Shown: piece after piece, positions 35,622 through 45,055 of the stretch
How positions within the stretch are numbered: position 1 is the stretch's first letter
Layout: the number at the start of each line of letters is the position of its first letter
Assembly (NCBI GenBank): GCA_019752015.1
Contig: JAIEMQ010000025.1
Span: forward strand, 1 to 64,000
DNA from: Cyanobacteriota bacterium
Lineage (GTDB): Bacteria; Acidobacteriota; Vicinamibacteria; Vicinamibacterales; UBA2999
Direction of reading: 5' to 3'
DNA: 64,000 nucleotides
The notes under the pieces: model-generated
Seen by the model: the letters and a program-made list of their open reading frames with translations, nothing else
Databases searched by the model: none
Told to the model about the DNA's origin: nothing
Translations under genes and position numbers: made by a program

Positions 35622-36779
35622 TTATCTTTTCTGCTGCGTCATCCACATCGCGGCGACCAGTATCACCGCCAGCGCGGCGAACACCGCAGCGTAGCCGGCG
35701 GCGCTGCCCGCGGCCGCGGCCGCCACCGCACCGGCCGCTCGCGCGAGCTGTTGACCGCGCGCGATCACGCCATTCGCGTAACCGGCGCGCTCCGGCCCGT
35801 ATCGATGCAACACCAGATTCGGCCGCGCGAGCGTCGTCAATCCCGTTCCGCCCGCAAACACCATCACGCCGATCCACATCGCAATCGGACCGTGCACGAT
35901 CAACGCGAGCAGGCCGGCGATCTGCAGCGCGAAGCTGACGAGCAACAGCGGCACCGGCTGCGGCGTGATGCGCGCGTGACTGAGGAGGACGCGGCCCGGC
36001 AGCTGCATGATGCCGAACGATCCAGCGACGGTCGCGGCAAACGTCGGCGCCAGGCCGCGATCGATCAGCGACGCGACGAGGTTCGACGAGACTGCCGAGT
36101 TGACGACGATCGACAACACGAAGATCGTGACCATGCGGCCGAGCCCAGGCAGGGGCTCGCTATCGTCGCGCGCGTCCGGAGAGCCTGTAATCGCATCGCG
36201 AATCGTTTGCGCCGACCATGCGAGATCGCTGAAGGCAAAGCGACTGACGATCACCGTCGCCACCGCGATGATGATCGCGAGCGCGATCACCGCGCCGCGC
36301 CAGCCGAGACGGGTCACGAGCGCGGAGGTGCCGGGCAGAAACGCGGTGCTCGCCAGCCCGCCCATCACCGTGACGGTTGCGATCGCGCGCAGCCGCCCTT
36401 CGGGATCCGCGAAGGCGCGGCCGACGATCGCAAACACCGGCTCGTAGAGGATCGACGCCATGCACAAACCGAGCGCCGCCCACACGAGATAGGTTGCAGT
36501 GATCGTGGGCACGGCCGCCCACAGCATCAGGAGCCCTGCTGCGAGCAGGCCACCGGCCTGCATCACAGCCGGCCCCTGTCCGCGATCGGCGAGCCGCCCG
36601 ACGGCAGGCGCCGCGATCGCGGAAACCAGCAGCCCGAGTGAGAACGCGCCGGCGACCAGCCATCGCGGCGCATCGAAGGCGGACTGGAGTGGAACGAGCA
36701 GCACGCCGTAGGCGAAGAACAGGACGCCCCAGTTGACCAGCTGACCGCAGCCGATCGCCCAGATGGCGCGTGGGTGCAT
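35622..36779 (-). CDS. MFS transporter of the arsenic cluster
   Basis: A 385-residue, 12-helix major facilitator protein. MHPRAIWAIGCGQLVNWGVL starts helix 1; GRLADRGQGPAVMQAGG is the loop 2-3 motif. It begins 8 bases after the stop of the FAD monooxygenase on the same strand, opposite arsR-arsC. MFS proteins in this setting usually export arsenicals or related metabolites; the substrate is inferred from context only. The frame extends to 36899 but that part overlaps the FAD gene. Confidence 0.78.
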   Translation of the reverse strand: MHPRAIWAIGCGQLVNWGVLFFAYGVLLVPLQSAFDAPRWLVAGAFSLGLLVSAIAAPAVGRLADRGQGPAVMQAGGLLAAGLLMLWAAVPTITATYLVWAALGLCMASILYEPVFAIVGRAFADPEGRLRAIATVTVMGGLASTAFLPGTSALVTRLGWRGAVIALAIIIAVATVIVSRFAFSDLAWSAQTIRDAITGSPDARDDSEPLPGLGRMVTIFVLSIVVNSAVSSNLVASLIDRGLAPTFAATVAGSFGIMQLPGRVLLSHARITPQPVPLLLVSFALQIAGLLALIVHGPIAMWIGVMVFAGGTGLTTLARPNLVLHRYGPERAGYANGVIARGQQLARAAGAVAAAAAGSAAGYAAVFAALAVILVAAMWMTQQKR

Positions 36780-36786
36780 CACGGGA

Positions 36787-38199
36787 TCAGCGTACTTGAA
36801 TCTTTTGATCTGGTTGATCTGTTGAGCTTGTGATCTGGAGGACCGGCTGCGCCGTGCCGCAGCCGCAGCCACCCTTGCCTTCCGCTTTCGCGACCGCATC
36901 GTCTACGCAACAGGCGTTGGCTTCTTCAGGCGCGGGACCGCCGCAGCATCCGCCGCCGGCAATCGCAAGATCCGTACTGCAGACGCCGGTCTCGGGCAGC
37001 ACGAGCTCGACGCGCTCGGCGGCTGCCACATCACCCGCGAGCATCGCGACGACCGATCGCGCCTGTTCGTATCCGGTTGCGAGCAGGAACGTCGGCGCGC
37101 GGCCGTAGCTCTTCATGCCGACGATGTAGAAATCTTTTTCGGGATGCGCGAGCTCGCGGGCGCCGTGCGGCCGCACCGTGCCGCAGCTGTGCTCGTTCGG
37201 ATCGATCAGCGGCGCCAGCGCCGTCGGACACTCGAGCCAGGAATCGAGGCCGAGCCTCACCTCGGACAGCATGCCAAGGTCGGGCCTGAAGCCGGTGCAG
37301 ACGATCACCCGGTCGACTTGCACGGCGGTCAGGTCGTTGCGAATCGAGCCGATCACACGCAGACCGTCGGAGGCAGTATCGATCGATCGAATGCGATACG
37401 GAGTCAGAACACGGATTCGTCCGCTCTCGACGGCACGCCTTGCTCGCTGGCCAAGCTCGCCGCGCGCTTCGAGCGCGTCGGAGGCGCCGCCGCCCCAGAC
37501 CGATTCGAGATTGTCGCGGCGCATCGCCCAGACAATCCGGGTCCCGGGCGCCTGTTCCTCGAGCGCGATGAGATCGAGAACCACGTTGAACGCGGAGTGG
37601 CCGCTGCCGACAACGAGCACGCGCTTGCCGGCATACTTCGATCGTTCTTTGCCGCCGACATCCGGAATGCCATACGCGACGCGATCGGCGCCGGCCTCGC
37701 CCGCGGCGGCGACTCCACCGGAGCCGGCCGGGTTGGGGCGAGACCAGGTGCCGCTCGCGTCAATCACCGCCCGCGCCTCGATCGTCTCGCCGTTCTCGAG
37801 ACGAATCTCGAACGGCTGTTGATCGCGGCCTTTGGTGCGGACCTTATCGAAGTCCTTGCGGCCAATCGACACGACGCGCGCACCGTAACGAACGTGCGGC
37901 CGGATCGCCGGATGATTCGCCAGCGGCGCGACATATTGATCGACGAGCTCGCCGCCGGTCGGCAGGTGATCGGCGTTGGGATGCCGCCAGCCGGCCGACT
38001 CGAGGAGGCTCTTCGCCGCGCCGTCGAGCATGTAACGCCATGGCGAAAACGTGCGGACGTGGCCCCATTCGCGGACTGACGCGCCGGCCTCCAGGCCGGC
38101 CTCGAGGACGACGAACGGCTGGTGATACGAATGGAGATGGGCGGCGGCGGCCAGGCCGACCGGACCGGCCCCAATGACGGCAACAGGTAATGGACTCAT
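36787..38199 (-). CDS. FAD-dependent monooxygenase-like protein with Cys-rich tail
   Basis: A 470-residue flavoprotein of the flavin-containing monooxygenase/ArsO-like type. N-terminal FAD motif GAGPVGLAAAAHL, NADP-binding GSGHSAFNVVLDL in the middle, and ICTGFRPDLG and FYIVGMKSYGRAPTFL toward the end. Residues ~405-448 form a tail with repeated Cys (GVCSTD, GGGCCGGP, NACCVDD, GGCGCG), well suited to bind arsenite or soft metals. The last ~15 residues are encoded by degenerate CAGATCA repeats. Start ATG 38199 lies at the edge of the ArsR-like operators. It is divergent from arsR and followed closely by the MFS gene, so it likely acts on arsenicals. Confidence 0.82.
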   Translation of the reverse strand: MSPLPVAVIGAGPVGLAAAAHLHSYHQPFVVLEAGLEAGASVREWGHVRTFSPWRYMLDGAAKSLLESAGWRHPNADHLPTGGELVDQYVAPLANHPAIRPHVRYGARVVSIGRKDFDKVRTKGRDQQPFEIRLENGETIEARAVIDASGTWSRPNPAGSGGVAAAGEAGADRVAYGIPDVGGKERSKYAGKRVLVVGSGHSAFNVVLDLIALEEQAPGTRIVWAMRRDNLESVWGGGASDALEARGELGQRARRAVESGRIRVLTPYRIRSIDTASDGLRVIGSIRNDLTAVQVDRVIVCTGFRPDLGMLSEVRLGLDSWLECPTALAPLIDPNEHSCGTVRPHGARELAHPEKDFYIVGMKSYGRAPTFLLATGYEQARSVVAMLAGDVAAAERVELVLPETGVCSTDLAIAGGGCCGGPAPEEANACCVDDAVAKAEGKGGCGCGTAQPVLQITSSTDQPDQKIQVR

Positions 38200-38206
38200 G
38201 GTATAT

Positions 38207-38257
38207 ATTCGCTTTGGCGAATGTATTGAGGCATGGTATATTCGCTTTAGCGAATAT
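38207..38257 (+). promoter_or_regulatory. Tandem ArsR operators and arsR promoter
   Basis: Two copies of one palindrome: ATTCGC-TTTG-GCGAAT (38207-38222) and ATATTCGC-TTTA-GCGAATAT (38238-38257). Between them TTGGCG (38214-38219), a 17-base spacer and TATATT (38237-38242) make a promoter for arsR, so the first operator covers the -35 and the second covers the -10 to the start codon. The first also abuts the divergent FAD gene start. This is a compact autoregulated divergent switch. Confidence 0.8.
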
Positions 38258-38633
38258 GTCAAGCCCCTGCTGCACATCGAAGCCGGCGCCCCAAATCAGG
38301 GAGCTCGACGCCCTGACCGATGTCTACGCGGCCCTGGCGGATCCGACGCGACTTCGCATCCTGTCGCTGCTCGGCGAAGACGAGATCTGCGTGTGCCACA
38401 TCCACGCCAGTCTCGACGTTCCACAGCCCACGGCGTCGCGCCATCTTGCATATCTGCGGAAATCGGGACTCGTTGAAGCGCGCCGCGACGGCATCTGGAT
38501 GCACTACCGGCTCGCGAAGATCGACAACCCGGTAGTCGCCGCCGTGATGAAAGCCGTGCTGCATGCGCTGACCCATACGTCGATCAGCGTCAAGGACGAA
38601 AAGCGGCTGCAGGTCACCCGTCAGGCGTCGTGA
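38256..38633 (+). CDS. arsR: Arsenic-responsive repressor ArsR
   Basis: A 125-residue winged-helix repressor. The metal-sensing motif is in helix alpha-3 (DEICVCHIHASL, CVC), and an extra Cys pair (SSPCC) is at the N-terminus. The recognition helix is in LDVPQPTASRHLAYLRKSGL. It should bind the two palindromes upstream and release them on As(III) binding. ATG at 38256 overlaps the second operator, giving an almost leaderless message. An earlier frame start at 38190 lies inside the control region and is unlikely. Confidence 0.92.
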   Translation: MSSPCCTSKPAPQIRELDALTDVYAALADPTRLRILSLLGEDEICVCHIHASLDVPQPTASRHLAYLRKSGLVEARRDGIWMHYRLAKIDNPVVAAVMKAVLHALTHTSISVKDEKRLQVTRQAS

Positions 38634-39028
38634 TCACCGTCCTTTTCGCCTGCGTGCACAATGCCGGTCGATCGCAGATTGCCGCTGCGCTGTTCAATCG
38701 ATACGCGGATCCAACGAAAGCTCGCGCGATCTCGGCGGGCACGCAGCCGGCGGCCCGCGTGCATCCGGAAGTCGTCGATGCGATGCGGTCGCGCGGCATT
38801 GATGTGTCGAGAGCCACGCCGCAGAAGCTGACGGCCGAACTGGCGTCCGGGGCCGGCTGGCTGATTACGATGGGATGCGGCGACGAGTGCCCGGTCGTCC
38901 CCGGCACGAAGCGTGACGACTGGCCGATCCTCGATCCCAAGGGTCAGCCCGCCGGCACCGTCACGGCGATCGCCGACGACATCGATGCCCGCGTCCGCGC
39001 ATTCGTCGCCGCGGAACATCTCGCCTGA
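38630..39028 (+). CDS. arsC: Arsenate reductase, low-molecular-weight phosphatase type
   Basis: A 132-residue enzyme of the thioredoxin-coupled ArsC class. The P-loop CVHNAGRS near residue 8 carries the catalytic Cys and Arg; MGCGDECPVVPG supplies the second redox cysteines and WPILDPKG the general acid Asp. It reduces arsenate to arsenite for export. GTG start overlaps the arsR stop (GTGA), so translation is coupled. Convergent with the VanZ-like gene. Confidence 0.93.
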   Translation: MITVLFACVHNAGRSQIAAALFNRYADPTKARAISAGTQPAARVHPEVVDAMRSRGIDVSRATPQKLTAELASGAGWLITMGCGDECPVVPGTKRDDWPILDPKGQPAGTVTAIADDIDARVRAFVAAEHLA

Positions 39029-39029
39029 T

Positions 39030-40154
39030 TCAGGAGCCGGCCGATCGCCGCGACAGCGCGCGAGGCACCAGCACCAGGATCGCCGCGATCACCAACACCA
39101 CAATCCAATACGCGGTCCTGGGCCAGGCGACGAGCGGATACGACTCGGCCGTGCTCACAAAGGATGCCGCGGCGTTCGCCCGTGCTCCAAAGTCGGCGCG
39201 CTGTTCCGGTGGCCAGCGATTGCCGTTCGGCGACGCGTAAGTCGGCAGATCGAGAACCGGCACAAAGAACCGCTCCAGGATCAAGTTCTCGCGCCACGCC
39301 TCGTCGACCTCGGCCCCGTTTCTGCGGCGCACGTGCCACAGTCCTTCATCGAGATATTGATCCTCCCGTGATAAACGACGAATCGCGATCGGCGGCGCCG
39401 TCTTCCAGCGCGCAGCGCGATCGAGCTGCAGCTCGTTCAAGCGCGCTGCCGAATAGTGCGACTTGAACTTGCCGATGTCGGGCACGTCGATCATGTGGCC
39501 GAGATGCGCCTGGCTGACGAAGGCCGCAAAGATCAGCCACACCATGGCCGACACCATGCCGATGCCGCGCCACGATGCGGGATGCAGCCGCGCGGAGAAT
39601 GCCGCCGGCGGCCGGATCGCGAGCGCGAACAACACGCCGCAGACGATCGACGCCAGGTTGATGAACACGTCGTGCGCTTCGCCGACGCGATATGGAATGA
39701 ACCACTGCAGCCACTCGTCGCACGTGCCCACGGTGAATGCGGCGAGCAGCGGCAGGATCAGGATCGACGGATCGCCGCGGTAGCTTCCGCCTTCGCCAAG
39801 GCTACGGCGAGACAGGCTCGCCCGGTAACACAGGAACGCGATCAATCCGTACTCGACGAAGTGCACGCGTTCGACGGCGTTGACCTCGGCGAACGGCGTC
39901 GCCGTCCACCACATGTAGGTGCCGCCGAACAGCAGCGCGATCAGCATCAGCGCGGACCGCTGCGCCCGGCGCTCGCGGATGCGCAGGAACGCGATCACGA
40001 TCAGCAGCCCGACCGCCGCCATCACGCCGACGCCGAAGAACAGCACGTAGTTCTTCGTCGAGAGCGACCGGCGCAGGAACGATTGCAGCTGCCCCATGAA
40101 GGGCGAGCCAAGGACGATCACCGCCGAGGCGAGCAGCGCGACAGCAAATTGCAT
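39030..40154 (-). CDS. VanZ-like membrane protein
   Basis: A 374-residue protein with about six membrane helices. The VanZ-like core is ERVHFVEYGLIAFLCYRA, then CDEWLQWFIPYRVGEAHDVF (conserved acidic and aromatic pattern). A long extracytoplasmic C-terminal domain is closed by a last helix (TAYWIVVLVIAAILVLVP). An insertion, SLSRRSLGEGGSYRG, sits between two helices and is encoded by a dispersed repeat. Function unknown. It is divergent from the DASS transporter. Confidence 0.72.
   Translation of the reverse strand: MQFAVALLASAVIVLGSPFMGQLQSFLRRSLSTKNYVLFFGVGVMAAVGLLIVIAFLRIRERRAQRSALMLIALLFGGTYMWWTATPFAEVNAVERVHFVEYGLIAFLCYRASLSRRSLGEGGSYRGDPSILILPLLAAFTVGTCDEWLQWFIPYRVGEAHDVFINLASIVCGVLFALAIRPPAAFSARLHPASWRGIGMVSAMVWLIFAAFVSQAHLGHMIDVPDIGKFKSHYSAARLNELQLDRAARWKTAPPIAIRRLSREDQYLDEGLWHVRRRNGAEVDEAWRENLILERFFVPVLDLPTYASPNGNRWPPEQRADFGARANAAASFVSTAESYPLVAWPRTAYWIVVLVIAAILVLVPRALSRRSAGS
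39791..39810 (+). repeat. Dispersed repeat copy inside the VanZ-like gene
   Basis: CTTCGCCAAGGCTACGGCGA, the same core as at 10147-10170 but in the other orientation. Here it is read on the minus strand as SRRSLGEGG without breaking the frame. Confidence 0.7.
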
Positions 40155-40191
40155 GCGGGTAAGCGACTACAAGGATACAATCGCCCGGCCC

Positions 40192-41592
40192 ATGTCACGC
40201 ACCCGCGGCCTCGCCGCGCTCGTTGTCCTCTACATCATCATCGGCGAGCTGATCACGCCGCCCGACGGCATCACCCGGCAGGGCTGGCGGCAGACCGCGA
40301 TCTTCATTGGCGTGATCGCCGGCATGGTCACCGAGCCGATCCACGCCTCGGCGCTGGTCCTGATCGGCCTGACGGCCTGGGCCGTCACCGGCACGCCGAT
40401 GCCCGAAGTGCTCGGCGGCTACGCGCAGCCGTCGGTGTGGCTGGTGCTCGTGGCGATGCTGATCGCCAAGATGATGCTCGATTGCGGGCTGGCGCGCCGC
40501 ATCGCGCTGCTGTTCGTGCGGATGGTCGGCAAGACCTCGCTCGGCGTCGCCTATGCGCTGCAGATGACCGACGTCACGCTCGCGTCCGGCGTCCCGTCGA
40601 TCACGGCGCGCAGCGCCGGCATGGTGCTGCCGGTCGGCCGCAGCATTGCGGAGCTCTTCGACTCGCGGCCGGATCACACGCGCCTCCGGCTCGGCGCCTA
40701 TCTCGTCGCGGCGATGTATCAGGGTTCCGCGGTCGCGTGCGCAATGTTCATCACCGGCCAGGCCAGCAACCTGCTCGGCGCCAGCCTCGCATTGAAACTC
40801 GCCAACATCCAGGTGACCGCGCCGAGCTGGTTCATGGCGGCAATCGTGCCCGGGTTGCTGTCGTGCCTGGTGGTGCCGTGGATCACGTATCGCGTGCTCA
40901 CGCCGGAAGTGACGCACACGCCCGAAGCGCCGGCGTTCGCGCGCGACGAGCTGAAGAAGATGGGGCGCCTCAGCCGCAGCGAGTGGATCACGCTGCTGGT
41001 CTTTGCCGGCGTCGGCATCACGTGGTTGACGACGGTGTGGCACCGGATTGATCCGACATTGGTCGCGCTCGCCGGTCTCGCGGTGCTGCTGGCCACCGGC
41101 ACAATGACGTGGCAGACCGCCGCCGCCGAGCGATCGGCGTGGGACGTCTTCATCTGGTATGGCGGCATGCTCCGCATGGGCGAGCTGCTCAACAACACCG
41201 GCACAACGCGGGTCTTCGCGGAATGGGTCGCGGGCATGTTCGTCGGCATCCCGTGGCAGGTCGTGCTGATCGCGATCCTGATTATCTTTTTCTATACGCA
41301 CTACTTCTTCGCCAGCATCACCGCCCACATGCTGGCGATGTTCCCGCCGTTCGTGGCCGTGTTGATCGGCATCGGCGTGCCGCCGCTGCTCGCGGTCTAC
41401 AGCCTGCTCTGCCTCGCGAACCTGACGGCGGGTCTCACCCACTACGGCACGACGACGGGTCCGATCCTCTTTGGCACCGGCTACGTCACGCGCGCGGAAT
41501 GGTGGAAGGTCGGGTTCTTCGTCTCGATCGCGAACGTACTGATCTGGCTAACAGCAGGTTTCGCTTGGTGGAAATTTCTGGGCTTCTGGTAA
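40192..41592 (+). CDS. DASS-family anion:sodium symporter
   Basis: A 466-residue membrane transporter of the divalent anion:Na+ symporter family. Signatures include the SNLLGASLALKLANI region with its substrate-binding loop (TGQASN), YTHYFFASITAHMLAMFPPF, and NLTAGLTHYGTTTGPILFGTGY. Likely substrates are dicarboxylates, sulfate or phosphate. TACAAT at 40176-40181 is a -10 about 10 bases before the ATG. The longer frame upstream overlaps the divergent gene and is rejected. Confidence 0.88.
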   Translation: MSRTRGLAALVVLYIIIGELITPPDGITRQGWRQTAIFIGVIAGMVTEPIHASALVLIGLTAWAVTGTPMPEVLGGYAQPSVWLVLVAMLIAKMMLDCGLARRIALLFVRMVGKTSLGVAYALQMTDVTLASGVPSITARSAGMVLPVGRSIAELFDSRPDHTRLRLGAYLVAAMYQGSAVACAMFITGQASNLLGASLALKLANIQVTAPSWFMAAIVPGLLSCLVVPWITYRVLTPEVTHTPEAPAFARDELKKMGRLSRSEWITLLVFAGVGITWLTTVWHRIDPTLVALAGLAVLLATGTMTWQTAAAERSAWDVFIWYGGMLRMGELLNNTGTTRVFAEWVAGMFVGIPWQVVLIAILIIFFYTHYFFASITAHMLAMFPPFVAVLIGIGVPPLLAVYSLLCLANLTAGLTHYGTTTGPILFGTGYVTRAEWWKVGFFVSIANVLIWLTAGFAWWKFLGFW

Positions 41593-41703
41593 CACGAAGG
41601 ACACGAAGGCCACGAAGACTTTTTTGGAAATACCAGTGCCGCTAAGCAGCACTGGCGTTTAGAAAAAGTTTCCTTCGTGTCCTTCGTGTCCTTCGTGTTT
41701 TTC
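41591..41703. repeat. Inverted CACGAAGG/CCTTCGTG arrays with a central hairpin
   Basis: Three CACGAAGG-type units (41591-41619), a central stem CCAGTGC/GCACTGG (41633-41655), then three CCTTCGTGT units (41671-41700), with AAAAA/TTTTT next to them. The whole is one long imperfect inverted repeat between the convergent DASS and TonB-receptor stops, where it may also act as a two-way terminator. A single-sided copy is at 46870-46912. Confidence 0.8.
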
Positions 41704-41704
41704 G

Positions 41705-44700
41705 TCAGAAGCTGACCTTGAAGCCGAACTGAATGATTCGCGGATCGTACGTCGTCGTGATCGTTCCGTAAGCGGCGGCGCTTCGGTTTCCGTTCGGGGC
41801 GCGGAAGTTCGTGCGGTTCAGGAGATTGAAGAACTCGCCGCGGAACTCGAACGCGCCGTTGCGCGACCACGGCATGTCGAACCGCTTCGACAGCACCATG
41901 TCCACCGTCCACGTCAGCGGGCCGCGGATGCTGTTGCGCGGCGCATTGCCGAAGGGCTGGTCGTTGGCGGTGGGAATCGTCACCGTGGTCCGGCTCAGCC
42001 AGTTCTGGTAGCTGCGCTCGCCCGCCGGCGTGTAGGGATCGCCGCTGACATTCGGTCGATAGTTGTTGGCCCCGCGGACGTCCTGCTGAATACCCGACAC
42101 CACCTGCGCCGTCGTCGGCGTGTAGGTCAGCGTCACCGTCTCGCCGGGCGTGACGGTGTTGATGCCGGCGATCATCCAGCCGCCGAGCACCGCGTCGGTG
42201 AACGCACTCGCGTTGTTCATGTAGCGGCGGCCGCGGCCGAATGGCAGATCGATCACGAAGCTGGTCGTGCTGTTGTAAGGCTGGTGATACGCCGAGTAGC
42301 CGTAGTCCGCGTCGAGGTTGTTGATGTCCTGCGGCGCGGGGAAATTGCCGTTGGGGTTTTCGAGCGATCCGGCACCGTTGTCCTTGGTCTGCGACAGCGT
42401 CAGCGAGCTGAGCAGCCTGGTGCCGGCGCCGATGCGCCAGTCGAATTTGGTCTGGAACGAGTGATAGCGCGATTTGCCGCCGTTGAACGAATACGTGATG
42501 TCGGCGTATTCCGGAATCGGCCGCCGTGACTGCAGGGACAACGTCCCCGCGGGGTTGTTGGGCGCGGCCTGGTTCAGGTTCGCGAACAGCAGCATGCCGT
42601 TGGCGCGATTGCCGACGTAGGCGAAGTCGAGCAGCGCGCCGTTCCAGACTTCCCGCTGCACCGACACGAACCAGCTCTGCACCTCGCTCGAGCGGTAATC
42701 CTTCGGCATGTAGGTGATGTTGGCGAGCAGCGGATTGAATCGCGACGGATCGGTCAGACCCGCCGGATAGCCTTGCTGCGTGGTGCGGAACGTCGCTTCC
42801 GCCGGCGTCTGCACGACGACGGCGTTGATCACCTGCGGACCGTTGATCGGCAGCACGTTGGCGCCGCCGGCGCGGTGGAAGTGGACGTAGCTGAGGCCAT
42901 AGCCGCCGCGCAGCACGGTGCGATCGGCCAGCGTGTAGGCGACGCCAAGGCGCGGACCGAAGTTGTTGCGATCCGGTTTCAGCGTCGAGCGATCTTCGAG
43001 CGAGCCGTCGCGCGCGATCACCATCGTCTTCGTGGCGGGGTCGAAGTTCGACAGCACGTTGTTGGCTTCGGTCCACGGCGTGGCGAATTCGTAACGCAGT
43101 CCTAGGTTCAACGTCAGTCGATCGTTGATGCGCCAGTCGTCCTGCAGATACGTGAAGTGCATGTTCTGCTGCAGCCTGGCGACGAGAATATTGCTGAGCG
43201 CGTAGGTCGAGCGCAGGCCGAACATGAAGTCGGCGAGATTGTAGAGATTGTTTGCGGTGACGCCGGCGGGGCGCGAGAACTGACCCGCGTACGAATCGCG
43301 GCCATAGAGCGGATTGACGTCCTGCACTTCCGTCAGGACGCGCTGGAACTCGTAACCGGTCTTGAGCGAGTGGCGTCCCTGCAGCCACGTGTAGTTGATC
43401 TTCGGATTGAAGACGGTCGGGTACTGCCACTGCGGATTGGTCGCCTGGCGGCCCAGATCCGAGAAGCCGGTAATCAACTGCGTCGGCAGGCCGGCCGCGA
43501 CGCGCGGATCGCTCGGCAGCCCGGTGATGCCGTACACGACCTCAGCGGGCTGTTCACCCAGGAACAACGCCGCGGGATTCTTGCCACCCCTGGTATTGGA
43601 CCAGCCAAAGCGCGCTTCAAACAGCGACGACCCGGTCGGCGTATACGTGAGGCCGCTTGAAAACTGTTTGTTCGTCACGTAGGTTTCTGCGTTACCGCCG
43701 CCACCGGACGGGCCGGCGATCGGCGGGTTGTCGTAGATATCCGCATCGCGCCAGCCAACGCGTCCGAACAAGGAAAGACGTGGATTGATCTGCACGTCGA
43801 TCTTGCCGCCGGCTTTCGGCGTGCGGTTGGTGAACCGCTGAAGGATTTGCAGGTTGTTCGCCGTGTTGCCATTGGTCGGCGCCGGCAGATCATTCAGCAC
43901 CTGGCGCGCGAACGCCGTCATCGGGATTGCCGTCCCTGCCGGATACACGTCGCCGGTCAGCGGATTGCGCACGTCAACCGTCAGGATGCCGGCGCGCTGC
44001 GCCGTCGTCGCAATGGTGGAGCTGGCCGTCTGGCTGCGCGTCTGATCGAAAATCTCGACGTCGGCGAAGAAGAACGCCTTGCTCTTCACGATCGGGCCGC
44101 CGAGCACGCCGCCGAACTGATCGCGGTCGTAGCCGGGCTTGACGCCGCTCGCCGGCCTGAAGAAGCCGCCCGCGTTCAGGCCGGTGCGGCGCATGAACTC
44201 CCACGCTGAGCCGCGGAACGTGTTCGTGCCGCTCGCATACGCGACGTTGATCGTCGCGCCGGCCGAGCGTCCGTACTCGGCGCTCATGTTGTTGGTGACG
44301 ACCTTGAACTCACCCACCGCATCCGGCGACGGCTGCATCACCTGGTTCGAGAAGCCCTGGTTGCTGGTGCCGTAGGCGTTGTTGTCGACGCCGTCGATCA
44401 GGAAATTGTTGAACGTTGATCGCAGGCCGTTGACGTTGAACGATCCTTCGCGCGGGGTGAAGCCGCCGGTGTTGAGCGCCGACAGGCGGACGCCGGGCGA
44501 CAGCAGTGCCAGCGCGGAATACTCGCGGCCGTTGAGCGGCAGCGCCCTGGTCTGCTCGCCGGTGATCACCTGGCTGCGATCGCTCGAGTCGGTCTGCAGC
44601 AGCACCGCGCTGGCGCTGACTTCGACCTTCTCCGTCAACTGGCCAACCGCCATGCTCAGGTCAACGCGCTGCCGGGCGCCAACGGTGACCTGCACGTTGT

Positions 44701-44974
44701 CGACGAGCGCGATCGAAAAGCCGCTCTTCTCGGCGGTGATTACATAGGTGCCGGGACGCACCGTGAAGAATTCGTAGCTGCCGTTGGCGTCGCTGATTTT
44801 TTCGTTCGTGACGCCGGTCTGGGTGTTGGTGAGCGTGACCTTCGCGCCGGGAACGACGGCTCCGGTCGAATCCTTGATGGTGCCGACCACGCTGCCGGTC
44901 TCGAACTGCGCCCAGGCGGGGGCCGCGGCAAGGGTTAGAACAAACACGCAAAGCAGAGCTCGCTTGATTGGCAT
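41705..44974 (-). CDS. TonB-dependent receptor with carboxypeptidase-regulatory domain
   Basis: A 1089-residue Oar-like outer-membrane receptor: signal peptide to PAWAQ, CarboxypepD_reg domain (about 25-105: VGTIKDSTGAVVPGAKVTLT, RPGTYVITAEKSGF), plug with ALPLNGREYSALALLSPGV and LIDGVDNNAYGTSNQGFSN, then a barrel ending GFKVSF. The ligand is unknown. The next genes on the same strand (PHP protein, glycosyltransferase) lie upstream, with an 81-base gap. Only about 35% similar by eye to the receptor at 31531, mainly in the N-terminal domains. Confidence 0.88.
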   Translation of the reverse strand: MPIKRALLCVFVLTLAAAPAWAQFETGSVVGTIKDSTGAVVPGAKVTLTNTQTGVTNEKISDANGSYEFFTVRPGTYVITAEKSGFSIALVDNVQVTVGARQRVDLSMAVGQLTEKVEVSASAVLLQTDSSDRSQVITGEQTRALPLNGREYSALALLSPGVRLSALNTGGFTPREGSFNVNGLRSTFNNFLIDGVDNNAYGTSNQGFSNQVMQPSPDAVGEFKVVTNNMSAEYGRSAGATINVAYASGTNTFRGSAWEFMRRTGLNAGGFFRPASGVKPGYDRDQFGGVLGGPIVKSKAFFFADVEIFDQTRSQTASSTIATTAQRAGILTVDVRNPLTGDVYPAGTAIPMTAFARQVLNDLPAPTNGNTANNLQILQRFTNRTPKAGGKIDVQINPRLSLFGRVGWRDADIYDNPPIAGPSGGGGNAETYVTNKQFSSGLTYTPTGSSLFEARFGWSNTRGGKNPAALFLGEQPAEVVYGITGLPSDPRVAAGLPTQLITGFSDLGRQATNPQWQYPTVFNPKINYTWLQGRHSLKTGYEFQRVLTEVQDVNPLYGRDSYAGQFSRPAGVTANNLYNLADFMFGLRSTYALSNILVARLQQNMHFTYLQDDWRINDRLTLNLGLRYEFATPWTEANNVLSNFDPATKTMVIARDGSLEDRSTLKPDRNNFGPRLGVAYTLADRTVLRGGYGLSYVHFHRAGGANVLPINGPQVINAVVVQTPAEATFRTTQQGYPAGLTDPSRFNPLLANITYMPKDYRSSEVQSWFVSVQREVWNGALLDFAYVGNRANGMLLFANLNQAAPNNPAGTLSLQSRRPIPEYADITYSFNGGKSRYHSFQTKFDWRIGAGTRLLSSLTLSQTKDNGAGSLENPNGNFPAPQDINNLDADYGYSAYHQPYNSTTSFVIDLPFGRGRRYMNNASAFTDAVLGGWMIAGINTVTPGETVTLTYTPTTAQVVSGIQQDVRGANNYRPNVSGDPYTPAGERSYQNWLSRTTVTIPTANDQPFGNAPRNSIRGPLTWTVDMVLSKRFDMPWSRNGAFEFRGEFFNLLNRTNFRAPNGNRSAAAYGTITTTYDPRIIQFGFKVSF

Positions 44975-45055
44975 CGGTGTCCTCGGACGACGAATCTAAC
45001 ATGGCATTTGTGAAACCGATGCTACGCAGCCGTAACAAGCGCGCAACCCCGCCGC

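Noticed and set aside
35622-36899. Extended N-terminus of the MFS protein up to 36899
   Set aside because: The extra part overlaps the end of the FAD gene and is basic, low-complexity sequence; the first helix begins right after ATG 36779.
41591-41703. Insertion-sequence ends
   Set aside because: No transposase gene lies between or next to the arms and no target duplication is visible; it is more like a repeat or terminator.
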